A stretch of 64,000 bases of DNA from Neonectria sp. B-13 (GCA_002682825.1 NOKP01000015.1:124001-188000); one strand, 5' to 3'. Shown: positions 44,571 to 57,893, numbered from the stretch's first letter. Program-made: numbers and translations. The notes: generated by a model from the letters alone, not told the origin.

Positions 44571-47174
44571 TGGGCTGAGTGTATAGAACAATCACAGGAA
44601 AATCCTCTCTCGATCAATTTCACATCAAGTCTAAGAATTCTCCCAACTAATAGCCAAATGTAGCTGCAAAATGTGTTAGTTTGAGTGAAAGACACAGTAA
44701 TAATAAGTTCATCAGTATGAGAATCAAGTCAGCTTCAATCCAATGTCAGATTCGCTATAAGGTTTACCGGCCTAGTCAAAGTTCCTGACTGAACTCCAAT
44801 TTAAGCTGAATTTTCGCTATAGCAGGTCTAATATATAGCCAGACTTGACCGGTAGAAGGCAGTCAACTGGTAGTTACTATTTGTTTCAACATGCCATAGT
44901 TTTCCACTGAAAGCCAACAGCAGAGACTAAACGGCGAAGTAAAGATGTTACATAGAACGGCTGGAAATAATGCTCTATCTACGCTTAGCGACAATTGCCT
45001 AGACACTTTGAAGAGATAAAAAAGAGAAACCACCGGGACTACATGGTGTGAATTCAGAAACCCCAATAATACTATTACATCACTGAAGGTGATGAAGGAT
45101 ATGAACACTTGATTAATAACTAACTCGAAGGGAAAGCAAACTCCTAAACGTCAATTGATTCTCTCTAGTCCTCCGAAAGGAACCAGAAACGTGTCATCTA
45201 GACGACAAGGTAAGAAGGAATCTATGTCAGCAGGGGGGATGAATAGTCTGACTATTGGATTGGGGGCGTGATCCAGCAGGAGGAAAATCCAAAATCCAGA
45301 AAGTTTAAACCTGCCATAGAAATCCTAACCCTACGACCCGGCCATTCCGATACCCGATACCCGCGACAACCTTGTAATGCGATAGATTTAATGACGAACC
45401 TCGATGGACTCTGTAATTCAACTGATCACAACATGTTGCCCGGCTGCTACGTGCTCAGTATGGCCCCGATATTATCGTTTGGAACATGCAGAACGACATG
45501 TAATAGCTTAATCATGGGATTAGTGAGGTTTATTAGTAACAATTGCAATAAATAAGCACAAGCTTTGAATTCTTAATGAGCAGATGCAAGGAAAACGATA
45601 ACGCCGAACACGTATGAACCCGTGACCTGTCGGCAGCTGACACAAAAGTCGCTGCAAGAACCTGCGAATATTTGACTTTATTCCACAGCCAAATTCCAAT
45701 TCCTTTGAAAGTAACAATATGCAGTGCTCCTTCCGAAGCGGATCACGCGGCATGATATTATCAGACGCTCTGTATAAGTCTTGCCTGTCCAGGAGCAAAC
45801 ACAATGCTGTGTTTGGGGCTTGTTCTGAACCCTACTGGCCTGCATAGCCTCAATGAATAAGTCACATGGCTATGAAGCTTTCTGCCTCGGCTGGTAAGAG
45901 ACGGGACTACGGCTAGCTCTTAGTATATATCTACCAGCACCTATTCATTTTACTAGTAGCCCTGTTCAGATTTCAGAAGAACTTCTTCCCCTATACTACG
46001 ACCATGAGCTGCCTGGACTGGCTCGTGTCAAAACCTTCGTCAGGTGACTCTGTCGAGTCGACCTTGCATCACCGCGTCAATCACCCTTATACTCCTCAGA
46101 CGATGAGACCACCTTCCTGTTGTGATTGCCGGAAGCAGGCAGGTCATGGCCAGGACATAGCCACGGGGCAGATGGACCTAGTTGGAAAGGCCACAGGTTC
46201 TTAGTCTTGGTGAAAGGTTGGCATTCCGTACTGAATGGTAAAGTAGGGAATGGAGGGTGTCATTTTCGGAAGGATATGGAACTGCCAAGAATATCTGTAA
46301 TACATGCGGATACTGGCCTTATATACTTATTACCCCATGTACACGCAAAGAGCTAAAGCTGCTTCTCTCTTAACACCATACGCCAGTGGCCGTTATCATA
46401 AGCCCAGTCTCTCTAAACCAGACGGGTTGTAAGCCCATAAACCTCCCGGAGTTGCCAGCTCAGGAGCTCACAGTCGCTATGGCGTCGTCTTTTTTACAAG
46501 CGAGAAGAGTGTCGGTCGTGTCGCTAATACAATCGCTCCGTTTCTTCGCTCATTCAAACTGTCGCGATAGTTGCTGACACTGGATTCAAGCTCCACAACT
46601 AGGCCCCTTCTTTTCCCGCGGCTGTTGCATTCGTCGTTTTTTTCAATGCCGCCACCGCTCTTCGTGTGGGAATCCCGGATCAACACAACATCACCCCACA
46701 GAAAGTGGAAAAGAGCATGCAAGTAGCCAGATTGGATTGCGGAATCTCAGAACAAGCTCAATTCGAGACCCCCGAACACTTCCAAATTGATTAGCGGAAG
46801 ATGATCCCGCGTCCCAGTTGAACTCCTCCCCAACAGTGCCGTGGTCTGTCGATTGCAGTCAATTCCCACTATCATGCTTTCAAGGGTGGGAATCATGGGC
46901 CGACTCCCGCTGTCATGCGCGGGGTAGTGACCGGGATGGCGGATTCTCGAGCCGAAGTTAACAGTATTGCCGTTGTCGGAAGCGGTGTTTGATTGCTGTT
47001 GAACATTGGACACGGAAGCTGCTGATCCGCGCCGCCCATTCAAGCCAAGGCGCGCTTGATTCCGGGTTCACATTGAATGCATTCGTTCCGCTTTAAAATG
47101 CTTTATCTAGCCCTCATGTATCCCTCCCATAATGTCTGTACCATATCCCAAAGAACCGCCTCAACCATTGAATA
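44571..47174. other. Gene-poor region, 2.6 kb
   Basis: No coding segment with motif or splice support was found. AT-rich patches occur (for example 45000-45560). A small frame at 46004-46204 contains a Cys-Cys-Asp-Cys stretch but lacks any recognised family. The promoter of the following esterase lies at its right end. Confidence 0.6.
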
Positions 47175-48548
47175 ATGAAGACATTGACTCTTCTCAGCTT
47201 CTGGGTCGTCTCCCTATTGAGCGCCGTCCTCGGTGCTGAGGTCGTGCCTCGCGCCACCTTCACTGAGGTGACAGACTACGGCTCCAACCCGACGGGCACA
47301 CGCATGTTCCTCTACGTGCCCCAGAACCTGGCCTCCAAACCCGCCGTGGTTGTCGGCATCCATTGGTGCAGCGGCAGCGCCCAGGCATATTATCAGGGAA
47401 GCCAGTGGGCGCGGTATGCCGAGACATATGGTTACATCGTCATCTACCCCCAGACCCCTTATACTAACGACAATTGCTGGGATGTTTCGTCCAAGATGAC
47501 GCTGACGCATGGAGGCGGCGGCGCGAGCAACTCCATCGCAAACATGGTTGCCTTCATCGTCGAGGAGTATGGTGCAGACAGCAGTAGGATGTATGTGACG
47601 GGTATCTCGTCAGGTGCGATGATGACGGTGCGTGGATCGCACATGACCGATGTTGCTCCCAGCCTCAGAGTAGCCAAATGAGCTAATAATGATATAGAAC
47701 GTCATGGCCGCTACGTATCCCAACCTCTTCGCCGCTGGTATCGTCTATGCGGGCGTCCCTGCTGGGTGCTTCATGAGCGAAGACGACATACCCGACTTCT
47801 GGAACTCCACGTGCTCGACAGGTCAGTCCATATGGACACAGCAGCAATGGGCCAATGTCGTGGATAACATGTACCCGGGATACACTGGTTCAAGGCCAAA
47901 GATGCAGATTTACCATGGGTCGGACGACCAGATCCTCAATGTGCAGAATTACTATGAGACTATCAAGCAATGGACGGGCGTCCTGGGTTACTCGACCACC
48001 CCCATTTCTACCGAGGTCAACTTTCCACGAAGCCCATACACTAAATATGTGTTTGGGGACAAGCTGCAGGTGAGATACAAGAGAGGTCTGGGGTTAAGAG
48101 AGAAGCATAGTAACGAGCTAGGTGCAGTCATTCCTTGGTAGTGGTATCAGCCATTCTATCGACGTGTTCTCAGAGGAAGACCTCAAGTGGTTTAGCTTTA
48201 CAGTAAGATGAGGTTCGGTAGAATTTGGTTATTCAAGCCTCTCTGACTTACCATGTAGTCCTCGGTGACGCCGACGGCGACAAGCACGACTACAGCAGCT
48301 GCGTCAACGACCACAGCGGGATCGGAGACAGCGCCTCATTGGGGCCAATGTGGCGGGATCAACTGGACGGGCCCAACTAAGGTATATCCTCAGGGGGGAC
48401 TGTGGAGTTTGACGGCAATGCTAATAAGTCTTGATAGTGTGCAAGCACATACACCTGCACTAAGGTGAATGACTGTAAGTGGTCCCCTCTGTCCCCTTCT
48501 CACCGATCCATGCTAATAAATGCTTCAGGGTATTTCCAGTGCCAGTAA
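47175..48548 (+). CDS. Secreted CE1 acetylxylan esterase with C-terminal CBM1
   Basis: Five introns (47628-47697, 48070-48121, 48203-48258, 48382-48437, 48475-48528) give 361 residues. A signal peptide (1-20, cleavage near LGA-EVV) is followed by the CE1 (esterase PHB depolymerase-like) domain. The nucleophile is Ser145 in GISSG, the acid is probably Asp in HGSDDQ and the His is in GISHSID. The linker is Thr/Ala/Ser-rich. The last 33 residues, HWGQCGGINWTGPTK then CASTYTCTKVNDWYFQCQ, are a type-1 cellulose-binding module with four Cys and the aromatic face (Trp, Tyr, Phe). The module is encoded across three exons with small introns, one splitting the Trp codon. It removes acetyl groups from xylan and is bound to the cell wall matrix; induced by hemicellulose in relatives. 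Confidence 0.92.
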
Positions 48549-49831
48549 ACACCAGAAGCAGCAATTCCACTGAATAAAGAGAATCTTTCGAGTGGATGCA
48601 TGAAATCGCGGGAGGTCGGCACCTTTACACGCCCAGAGAGCTGGGGTCCTCTGATCTGTACACGAGATACCATTACGGTACTACTGCATTTTATGTTCTT
48701 CTACTCTCAGTGGTCTTATAGAAGATGCCGCTCCCTGTAAAGCAGCCTTACTACTTCCTACAGATCGCATAATTCTCAGGCCTGGCATTTATCGTCGAGC
48801 GAATGTGCGTCCCGGCCATCGGCACATTGCGCCTACATCTCGGACCCTAAACCCAGCCATTCCTCTCTCAAAGCTCACCTCTTAAAGACATAAACCACTG
48901 ACTTCTTTATCATTTATGTATGTTAACACAAGCAGCAATCGGATTTAACATGACTCTTACCGTGGCAACATAGTAGGTTACCACTTACTAAGATGCTGGA
49001 CAAGTTCAACGTTGACTACGCCCTGCTGAGAGTGGGTTGGGGCGAGAACCCAGGGCAAATCTGTTCTGTGGGAGGTACTCTCAAAAGAGCATCCTTCACG
49101 GCCATATCACCAGGTAAATCACTTCCAAGGGAGAATGAAAGAGGAGAGTAGTCTAGTCTGGCGTCACTGTCGGAGGACGTGCTTGATCGCCGCCAACGCG
49201 AACGGATCGTCATGTCGATGATGACGCTCACATAAAGCAAAGTTTCAGGACGTCTTGGATGGAGTCAAATCGTACAGTTGCAATTTCTCGCTCATGCGAG
49301 TCGGACGCTAAATGGCTGTACTGCTCCGTTATTGCAGCGACCAATCTGGCCGCATTGGCTGAGTATCATGTATTCAAAGAATAAAATGAAACGCTTTCTA
49401 ATTGGACGAGGGAGCATCTGAATACGATCCGTGGTTAGCGTTGGACAAATATATGGGGTTTTGTTGGCGAGCAGGGACACTAATATTGCCGCCCCCGGAT
49501 TTAACGGGCATGTCGGACTCATTATTGCACCGAGAAACACAGCGCCATGCTGTTCAGAGTGACTTGCGGGAGGACGCCCCAGACCATACGAACTGTAATT
49601 ATCATGTACGTACGGATTCAGATTGATCACCGGGATCTAATTAGTAGCCGAACTCCTGGCCGTAACGCCGTCTGTATTTCCGACACTAAAACACGGCGGT
49701 AAAAACATCCCGCTGTTGTGAAAACATATATAACGGCACATACGTCAATATATTCCGACATCCATACAATCTGAACAAGATCAATCCTAAATCCACCCAG
49801 GTCTTCTGTATTCCATTCCCGCCATTCCATC
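48549..49831. other. Intergenic region, 1.3 kb
   Basis: Upstream of the NmrA-like gene. No supported gene; frames at 49016-49630 have no motif. Confidence 0.6.
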
Positions 49832-50851
49832 ATGTCTACCAAGGCTATCGAGAGAGTCTGTATTGTCGGGGTAAGAATTCTTCCATCATCGTGTTTTACA
49901 CATTAAGATCCTAACCTATAGTAGGCCACTGGTCGCATTGGAGGGGCCTTCGCCAAGGCACTTCTTCAGACTGGCAAACACACAGTCACCGCCTTGACAC
50001 GCGCTGATAGTACGGGTCAGCTTCCCGAGGGGATCAAGGCTGTCAAGGTTGACTATGAAGACGAGTCCTCGATAGTTGAAGCACTCAAAGGCCAGCAGTT
50101 CCTTGTCATTACTCTCAGTGTACAAGCTCCCCAAGATCTCCATGGCAGGATTGCTGCCGCCGCTGCCAAGGCCGGCGTCCCCTACGTCATGCCAAACGCC
50201 TATGGATACCCCATGGACAAGGAGAACTTCGACGAAGAGGACACTTTTGCTGCCGCAGTTATTGCCCAGGTTGAAGAGGTACAGAGGCTTGGCTTGTCAA
50301 CCGTGATTTTGTCCTGCGGTATTTGGTACGAATGGAGTCTGGCACTCGGCGAGCCGTGGTTTGGCTTCACCATCAAGGATCGGAAGGTCACAATGTTCGA
50401 CGACGGGAAGCGAATCCTTACTGTTAGCACCTGGGAGCAGTGCGGTCGCGCCCTTGCTGGCCTTCTCAGTCTCCCAGAGTCTGGTACCAGCCCTTGTGTT
50501 GGTGACTTTAAAAACAGCAAGGCTCTTATCAACAGTTTCCGGGTATCACAGCGCGATATGCTCGACAGCCTGCACCGTGTTATGGGTACTACGGATTCGG
50601 ACTGGGAGATTACATATGAATCCGTGGAGAAGCGCATGCAAGATGGTGCTGAGGAACTGAAGCAGGGGATCCGGACGGGCTTCGCCAAGATGCTCTATGG
50701 ACGTGCATTTGATGTTACGAAGCAGAACAGCGACTACGCAGCTACAAGCCCAATGGCCAATGGTGTTCTAGGACTTCCGAAAGAGGACTTGGATGAGGCG
50801 ACAAAGAGGGCAGTGGACATGGTCCAAAGTGGCTGGACCCCGTTCGCGTAG
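49832..50851 (+). CDS. NmrA-like / isoflavone-reductase-like protein
   Basis: An intron at 49871-49924 splits the Rossmann motif: exon 1 ends VCIVG and exon 2 begins ATGRIGGAFAKALL; 321 residues. VPYVMPNAYGYPMD and a later WYEWSLALG segment match the fungal NmrA-like, isoflavone-reductase-type subfamily. The usual catalytic Lys region (after NAYGY) reads MDKENF, so an active-site Lys may be present, though its identity is not certain. It is distinct in sequence from the two NmrA-like proteins at 39-43 kb. The acyltransferase gene converges on it with 224 bases between. Confidence 0.84.
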
Positions 50852-51075
50852 GTCTAATAGGTAGAGCCCCTCGGTGTTCCCTATCCATAGACCGCGTTCA
50901 GGACGATATATAGTTGAGAAAGTCATCCATTCTTATGGACTAGGTCAACCCTTGAGCGGAGCAAATTTTGCGCAACCTGGGAAGATCTGGGCTGGAACCC
51001 CTCGTGGGTGAAATTCTGCACATGGAAGCTCTTTTATTTATTTGAATACGATCCTGTTCATTGTTTGAAACTTTT

Positions 51076-52704
51076 CTACTTGCTAGGCACAATGAGCTGG
51101 TTCTCAAACCATCTCGCAAACTTGACTGTGGGGATATCCACAGCCCGCCAAAAAACATCGGCAGCCCAGAAAACTGAGGGTATGCATAGAAACATACTTA
51201 ATATGAACCCGGAAACATATTGGCTCCCCTCAACGCCTGTGATGTTCCAAGCCCACCTTTCCCAACGATATCCAACCATATGCATGACAGGACCATGCAC
51301 AAGGTAAAGAGCATACGAGATCTTGCCCAAGTACTGAGAAAATGCCGAATTGTAAAATCCCTTCCAGAAATCGGAGTTGGAGACTGCAAGGGCGAAGATG
51401 AGACAGCCAATGCTTTGCCATGGCCGATACGGCTCTGAATCCCACCACGATGGAATCCAGGTAGAGAGGTAGACGTAACCAGGTGTAGTGTCTGCGCCAG
51501 CATCCGGAAAGGACATAAGGTAAAGCCCTAACACGCTGATGCAGTTCCAGTAGACAGTCTGAAACTGTTTGAAGGGGTCGCGTTTTGTTCCTCCTGAAGA
51601 GCTGAAGACGTGGGCGCCGCGGTAAAGATCCCACTCTGCGAGGGCCATACCGAACAAGAACATGATAAGCTCCCATCTCGAGTGTCGGTATGAAAGAAGG
51701 ATAACTATGAGCAGGGTGGAGTATCGCCAAATCATCCTTAGACGTGCAGTGGCAAGGATGACAAGGAACAGATACAGAGAGCACCGGTATTCGATAGGAA
51801 TGGTCCATAGATGAGGGTGGTAAACTTCGACAGTTAGAAATTTCGAGTTCAAAACGACCGGAGATGAGGGATACATACAGTTGTGCGCAAATGGTCGATC
51901 CCAGCCAAAAACGTGAATCATCCTCACCATGGTCCAGTAATAGTCTGTCCACTGGTCCCACGCGTTGTCGGATCGAACAGGGTGCGACTCCATGACAAAC
52001 CTAAAGTAGGTCCTATCCATGGCGAATTCCCGGGTGTGTTCGTAAACGCCGAATCGAACACAACAGACGACAAGAAAAGTGGCAATAGCGGTAGGGACGT
52101 AAAGACGAATAAGGCGGCGGAAGACACTCGAGCTCAAGGTATTCAGTAACTCCTGACCATTTTGGCTCCGAATGAGCTTGAGCGGCCGGTAGGAGAGAGC
52201 GTATCCGGAGATGAGAAAGAAGATGGTTACAGAGACCGGGCCCTGGTACCACAAGCGCAAAATGGGTATCTTTAAGATGTCGTAATTGCTGTTGTTGCCG
52301 CCCCAGGCGAAGCCGACATCAAAGGCTGTGTAAGTATAGTGACAGAAGAAGACAAAGAGGGCTGCCAGGCCTCGCATACCGTCCAAGTATGCCGTAGGAC
52401 TCAGTTTTGACGATTGTGGGTGCACATTTCGGCCTTGAAGGTAGCTGGGGACCAAGAACCAGGCAAGGCGCGTTAGAAAGGGACGGGAGAGTAAAGAGTG
52501 AATGAAGGCCATTGGGGACGAGAAAATGTAATGGGCCCATTTTGGAATGTCCGAGGGCAGATGTCGGTCGAGTACCGAGCCAGTGCCATCGGGATCTGAA
52601 AGAGGTCGTTTTTCGAGTATGCCAATGTTTTCCTCTAGAGACTTGTCGACAAGACCAATCTTCTTGTCTATGTTTAGGGGTTGCCGGGGAATTGAGACGT
52701 TCAT
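51076..52704 (-). CDS. Acyltransferase-3 family membrane protein
   Basis: A single exon of 542 residues. Following a hydrophilic, Pro-rich N-terminus of about 100 residues are LDGMRGLAALFVFFCHY (the acyltransferase-3 signature, with the catalytic His in CHY) and about ten membrane segments. LWTIPIEY and the helix YLGKISYALYLVHG are also family hallmarks. Such proteins transfer acyl groups (often acetyl) to sugars, lipids or small metabolites at a membrane; fungal relatives modify extracellular or secondary metabolites. The substrate cannot be told from the sequence. Confidence 0.88.
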   Translation of the reverse strand: MNVSIPRQPLNIDKKIGLVDKSLEENIGILEKRPLSDPDGTGSVLDRHLPSDIPKWAHYIFSSPMAFIHSLLSRPFLTRLAWFLVPSYLQGRNVHPQSSKLSPTAYLDGMRGLAALFVFFCHYTYTAFDVGFAWGGNNSNYDILKIPILRLWYQGPVSVTIFFLISGYALSYRPLKLIRSQNGQELLNTLSSSVFRRLIRLYVPTAIATFLVVCCVRFGVYEHTREFAMDRTYFRFVMESHPVRSDNAWDQWTDYYWTMVRMIHVFGWDRPFAHNCMYPSSPVVLNSKFLTVEVYHPHLWTIPIEYRCSLYLFLVILATARLRMIWRYSTLLIVILLSYRHSRWELIMFLFGMALAEWDLYRGAHVFSSSGGTKRDPFKQFQTVYWNCISVLGLYLMSFPDAGADTTPGYVYLSTWIPSWWDSEPYRPWQSIGCLIFALAVSNSDFWKGFYNSAFSQYLGKISYALYLVHGPVMHMVGYRWERWAWNITGVEGSQYVSGFILSMFLCIPSVFWAADVFWRAVDIPTVKFARWFENQLIVPSK

Positions 52705-53690
52705 GGCCCAGCAGCGATGGCGATGACCGATCGGGCGCTCGACGGTCGTTGATTGAACGACGGCTTTGAAGGAAGCGAGCGATTAAGCATCGACTGGAGC
52801 CGGGCCGACAATAATTAAACAGCAAAGAGTCATATACACAATGCTCTGTAATTCTTTTGCTCAGATTGTGTCGCCGTGGAGCCTGCCCGACAGAGTGAAA
52901 ATATGGTAGGGGAACGAATGCGGGTTCAATGAACGCCAAAGAATGTCAAAAATATGGAGGAAGCAAGGACAAGGAGAGGTTCCGCTTGCCGCTGTGAACC
53001 TTGCGCACGACAGCCTCGGCCGTATTATAGATGATTTTTAACAGAACAGGGCAGAAATGCAGGGGCTGAACAGCTAACAGCGACAATGCACAGCTTTCCT
53101 AGGTGCTGTGGATTTATCCTTGATCCTGGTGAAACATGGACTGGTAATTAAGGGAAAAGTGGGAACATTGGACCTGTTTAATCTTTGGCATCACCTTGCG
53201 AATTGACGATCTTAGACTTCTTGCGACCGAAAGGGGGCGCCGAGCCATCCGTCATGCATATACTATGTACACACAAGTGCCTACACAATGTTGCCGCTTT
53301 CGTCAAGTGTGATAGTTGTGCCGAGCGCCAGAACACCGCCCCATATTGCTGATGTGAGGCTGACCAGAACCAGACTTGATCTTTCTGCACAATCGCTTAT
53401 ATCGCGGTTCACCGGCAGGCTGTCCGCTATCACATCAGCAGTACATGCATAGGAGCAGATTTTCCAAGGCGGACCAACAATTCCATCAATCAGTTTCCGG
53501 GCTGCAGTCTAGTGTAGATATTCTACTCAAAACTTGTTTCAGTTGTGTGCCTCCTGGCTCCTTTCAGGGGCGGGGCCAGGATTATTAGCTTTCAAAGGTG
53601 GCCCCCTTCCTGGATTACGGCCGATGTTTCCGGCCACCTCGCCTCACAGGGCCGCAACACGGCCTACATCGAGCAGGAAAGCTGACTAGA
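52705..53690. other. Intergenic region with a possible membrane-protein relic
   Basis: This lies upstream of the acyltransferase and downstream of the gamma-glutamyltranspeptidase. On the minus strand near 53280-53370 an open stretch reads SLTSAIWGGVLALGTT followed by LDESGNIV and a stop, which looks like the tail of a membrane protein; nothing upstream connects to it, so it may be a relic. Confidence 0.4.
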
Positions 53691-55425
53691 CTATACTGCA
53701 AACCCGCCCGAATTCTTCTGTCTCGGCTCGCCAGCCGCCTCAAAAGTCCCATTTGCCAACAACCGTACTCCCTGCGCAGTACTACTCCCAGGCGCCGTCC
53801 AAGTAACGTTATGACCAAGGTTCTTCATATAGCTCACGGTCCCGTTGTCGTAAGCCCACTCGAATGATACAACATCAGGGCTCAGCTGGTCGTGAAGGCG
53901 TGGCTGTGCTAATGCCTCGGCTATCGATAGTCCATAGTCAAGGACGTTGTGGATATTCTGGATGGTCGAGGTAATGATGCGGCTGCCGCCCGCAGCTCCG
54001 ACGACGAGGTACAACAACCCCTTAGGAGTCTCGGCGATCACGGGTGATATGGAAGAGAGTGGCCTCTTGCCGGGACGGACGAAGTTTGCTGCGCTTGGAA
54101 TATATCCAAACGCGTTGCTTGTACCAGGGATACTGAAATCGTTCATCTCGTTGTTCAGAATGACTCCGGTCTCAGGAACCATGACGCGCGATCCGAAGAG
54201 AAGGTTGATAGTTGTTGTGAGCGAAATGGCCATCCCGCTAGCATCGGCGGTTGTGACATGTGAGGTACCTGGTGTGTCGAGGGACTCAAGGCCTTTCGGG
54301 TTGTACCACGACACATTGTGGCTCCTCGTGTCGGAAATCTTTGAGCGAATCTCTGCGCCAGCTTCTGGAGATATCATGCTTGCCGTGTATTCTGCGATGC
54401 CGTCGACGAAACTCGGATCACCAAGTTCGGTGCGCTGTCCGTACGCGAAGCGAATAGCTTCATCAAGTCTGTGAGTTGTAAGGTTGCGCAAGCTGGTGTC
54501 GCCAAAATCTTTGTAGTTGTTGACAGCATTCAACGCGCTGAGAGCGACGATCCCACCAGACGGTGCATTACACGCTGTCAGCTTGTAGCCTCTGTAGTTA
54601 ATCTGAGCTGGCTCCCGGATGACAACGGTGTAATTCTTCAGGTCCTCGAGTGTCATCGTACCGTTGGATTTCCGAAGTGCGGCGATGGTGGCATTTGCGA
54701 TAGCGCCCGTGTAGAATGCATCCACACCCTCGTTCGCAATGGTTTCCAGTGTGTCAGCATAGCGCTTTCGTGTCATGGTCTCGCCCAACTTGACTCGGTG
54801 GCCTTTGGGAGCAAAATCAAGTGCCCACGTTGGATCATCGGTCAGAAATTCGCCCCCGCTGATGGAGTTCATGTACCTGACCAAATCTTCGTTGACCGTG
54901 AAGCCACGACGGGCGACCCGAATGGCGGGAGCAACGACATCGGCCCAGGGCAGAACGCCATAATTGTTGTGCAGATACTCTAGCCCTCGTAGCTCACCAG
55001 GGACTCCGCTGGTCTTGTCAGTCTTGCCCATCGCACTGCAGTTGTCCAACTCACCTTGCTAATCCACCGTAGATACTCAAGTTCGTATTGTTCTTGTACA
55101 TATCCTCAAATGCTGCCGCTGGTGCAGTCTCGCGGAAATCGATGAACTCGTACGTGCCAGTGTCTGATCGGACGAGCATGAAACCACCGCCTCCGAGGCC
55201 GCTGTGGTACATGCCAACAACGCCGACGCAAAGGACGGTTCCGACCATCGCGTCTGCAGCATTTCCTCCATGCTTGAGCAGCTTGGTTCCGATCTTGCTG
55301 CAAATGTCTGTTTCCGAGGCGACGGCTCCAAGGCGAGGCTCTCTGTGAGATGGCGCTGCAAAACCCTGTTGGAGGAAACCAAGCGAGACCTGGGCGATAA
55401 GAAGCGATTTCGAAAGTCCAAGCAT
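53691..55425 (-). CDS. Secreted gamma-glutamyltranspeptidase
   Basis: It cleaves the gamma-glutamyl bond of glutathione and transfers the glutamyl group. One intron (55009-55054) gives 562 residues. Signal peptide about 1-23 (ending GFAAP), then the conserved GAVASE and GGNAADA segments and GLGGGGFM of the heavy chain. The autoprocessing/catalytic Thr is Thr372 in GTSHVTTAD. NNEMNDFS and SSISPV are light-chain motifs, and GAAGGSRI matches the family's GSPGGxxI. Several NxT/S sites suggest N-glycosylation. It likely supplies amino acids from external glutathione or conjugates. Confidence 0.92.
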
Positions 55426-56174
55426 TTTGGATTAGAGCCTGAGTTAGTGCCCAGGTGTGGCCAAAAGGGCGATTACGAGAGGGCAGTCGTCAATTAAATG
55501 TGACTCTTGTGTTTGTCTCAGTGTTGTACGACTCGGCTACTGATGGTGAGATTAAGAACTGAGATAAGAGGGCCGACCTGATTAATGAGCTTATCTTGGT
55601 ATTAGCGTGCTCTCCGATCCTACGACGTATCTCAGCAACGCACGATTCCAGGCGGCATTTCCTGCTTACAGTAAAGTTTAGATATGGCGTTGACAGTGAC
55701 CTGCCTATTCAGGTACGTTAACTGCGGGGGATCGTCGTTGTGGAGCATTGAAGCCGATATCGCCATTAGGAAAGATATGGTGTTACGTATCACTGATAGT
55801 GTGCACGGTTGAGTAATTGTGGTAATATGTAATGAAACAGGATATTTTGCCGTGAATCAAGCTATCTAGTCGCTCGTTTAGAATTTGTATCAATGAGAAG
55901 CGTATTTAAGCTGTTGCTAAAACGTACGCTACCCTATACCTAAAGTGGAGCCGCCGTGCTAATTTGGAGGATCTATGCACGCCCTGGCTGACAAAATGGA
56001 GATAAAGAAGCTAATGGAGGCCGATGCATTTAAGCAAGTGGAGATGTGGGTGGTAATGGTAAATAGGTAGTCTATCCTAGCACTAGGTACGGGGTAGATA
56101 TAACGATGATACGTCCAAAGTAAAACGATGTATTTCCGCACTTTGCAACCCATTGCATCTTCCTCCTTCTTCGT
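55426..56174. other. Intergenic region
   Basis: Upstream of the transpeptidase and downstream of the glucoside permease. Nothing coding is recognised. Confidence 0.6.
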
Positions 56175-57893
56175 TCAATGCTTTTCATTGCCCTCAGCTC
56201 CGTAAGCGTCAACGCGAGTCCCCTTGAAGTTTCGTGCACTGATCTTTTGGTAGAAAAGCATGTCGAGCTCTTCATAAGTTCTGTCCTTGGTCTCTGGCAG
56301 TCGGAAATATGCCCAAACAGCCGTCAAGGCTGAGGTACCAGCCCAAAAGAATCCAGCCTTGCCTTTCCAATTCCATTCGACGGGGTTCAGCATGTAAGGG
56401 TTAAGTACATTTGCTACAATCTGGGCCATTGCGTAGGTGTTTCTCGCGATGACAACTGTCTGAGGCCGAAGGCGCACAGCGGAAGTCTCTGAGATGATGG
56501 CGTAGCAGATTGGGCCGACGGTCAGCGAGTAGAGCAGCTTCCACACGAGGATGAATGAGACTTGTGCCCATCTCGCACCCGTGGACTTCGACGCAGAGGA
56601 GCAGACACCGACAATGATGAGGCATATGCTGATAACCGAGATCCCAGTGGTGTAAAGCGTGCGACGACCAAAGTGAGTAAGCAATATCCACGAGATGCAT
56701 GTGCCGAGAAATGCCATACCGGTGCTGCCGATGGAAATGGTAAAGGCATTACTTGTACCCACGCCAGCTTGGATAAAAAAGTAGGTCGGCGTGTAAGCAA
56801 AAACAGCGCCAGAGAGTTGTTGACCGGCAAAGACAACCATGCAAATCTCAGTGCGACGCAGATTGGTGCCTCGGAAACAGTCGAGATAGGTCGATTCAGA
56901 CTGACTGCTGGATTCCAGGAAAATGGTGTGGCGGATCTGAGCGAGTGTTGCACCACATTGTTCGCGTGTGCGGGTTGAAAGTCGTAAGAGCGAAACCTCG
57001 GCTTCTTCATAGCGCCCTTTCTTAGCAAGCCACCAAGGAGACTCGGGGGCAAAGAAGATGGCAACGATGATGGGCAAAGGCCAGATCCACTGGATTGCAA
57101 TGGGCACCCGCCAGGACCATTCAGAGGTGTAGTTGAGCATGCCTCTGAGAACTCCAGCCGCGAGGAACTGACCCATGGCCCAGCAGAGGTTGACGTATAC
57201 GGTGAGATAGCCTCGCAGAGCAAGCGGGCAGACCTCCGAGGCATAAGCAGGGCCCGTGGTTGCATAGACTCCCCAGGTAAAACCGCAGAGCATTTGTCCC
57301 GCGAGGAGCATCTCTATGCGCACCGCGAAGAAGGAGACGAAGATGAACCCCGTCATGAGGGCAAGTGCAACTTGCATGGTCCGCCTGTAGCCCAATCGTG
57401 CAGATGCCCAGCCGTTGATGAATCCGCCAATGACTACGCAAGCGTTGGTTCCATTTTGTAAGCCGGCTTGCCATGCGCCAGGGAGCTGCCACTGATCTTT
57501 GTCGGGGTACTATCGAAGAAGTAAGTTCGTGAAGGCTTTCACTGATGAAGATCAATTGTGGTACTTACGTATGAGCCAAACCTTCGTTGAAATGTCGGAT
57601 ATCCAAAGAAGTTTGACATTAAACTAAGATACGTTAGCCATGCAAGACATGTTAAGCGACGCGTTGAGTTCAAACCTTTGATCGTAACCTTCCATGACAA
57701 TCGTCAAAGAGATAACAGCTGACCATAGAACTGCCTTCCAGTTCTCCCTCAGGGCTTGCCTGAGCGTGATCTCGTGCTCTGCTGCTGAGGCGGCCTGGGC
57801 CTCTTGGATGGAGTGCCAGGTGGATTTGTTGATATCGTCATCGTGTTCGACCTGTGCAGCGGCAGTATTATCCTTGCTGGTTGACTTTTCCAT
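56175..57893 (-). CDS. MFS alpha-glucoside (maltose) permease-like transporter
   Basis: Two introns (57624-57675 and 57510-57568) give 535 residues and join the hallmark EGYDQSLMSNFFGYP, which is typical of fungal alpha-glucoside:H+ symporters. Twelve membrane segments follow, with GYRRTM in the first loop, PESPWWL before the central loop and PETKDRTYEELDMLF near the end. The N-terminus is cytoplasmic and acidic. The inferred substrates are maltose and related alpha-glucosides or xyloglucan-derived oligosaccharides, consistent with the GH31 enzyme coded divergently beyond 2.5 kb. Start: ATG at 57893; upstream in-frame codons have no further ATG. Confidence 0.88.

Noticed and set aside
45268..46577. 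Several short frames in the 44.6-47.2 kb gap, including a Cys-rich one
   Set aside because: Each is under 100 codons without recognisable motif; a small secreted Cys-rich protein was considered, but no signal peptide is present.
53178..53400. Membrane-protein-like tail (SLTSAIWGGVLALGTT, minus strand)
   Set aside because: It is isolated: no upstream exon with matching frame was found, so I did not call a gene and only noted it as a possible relic.
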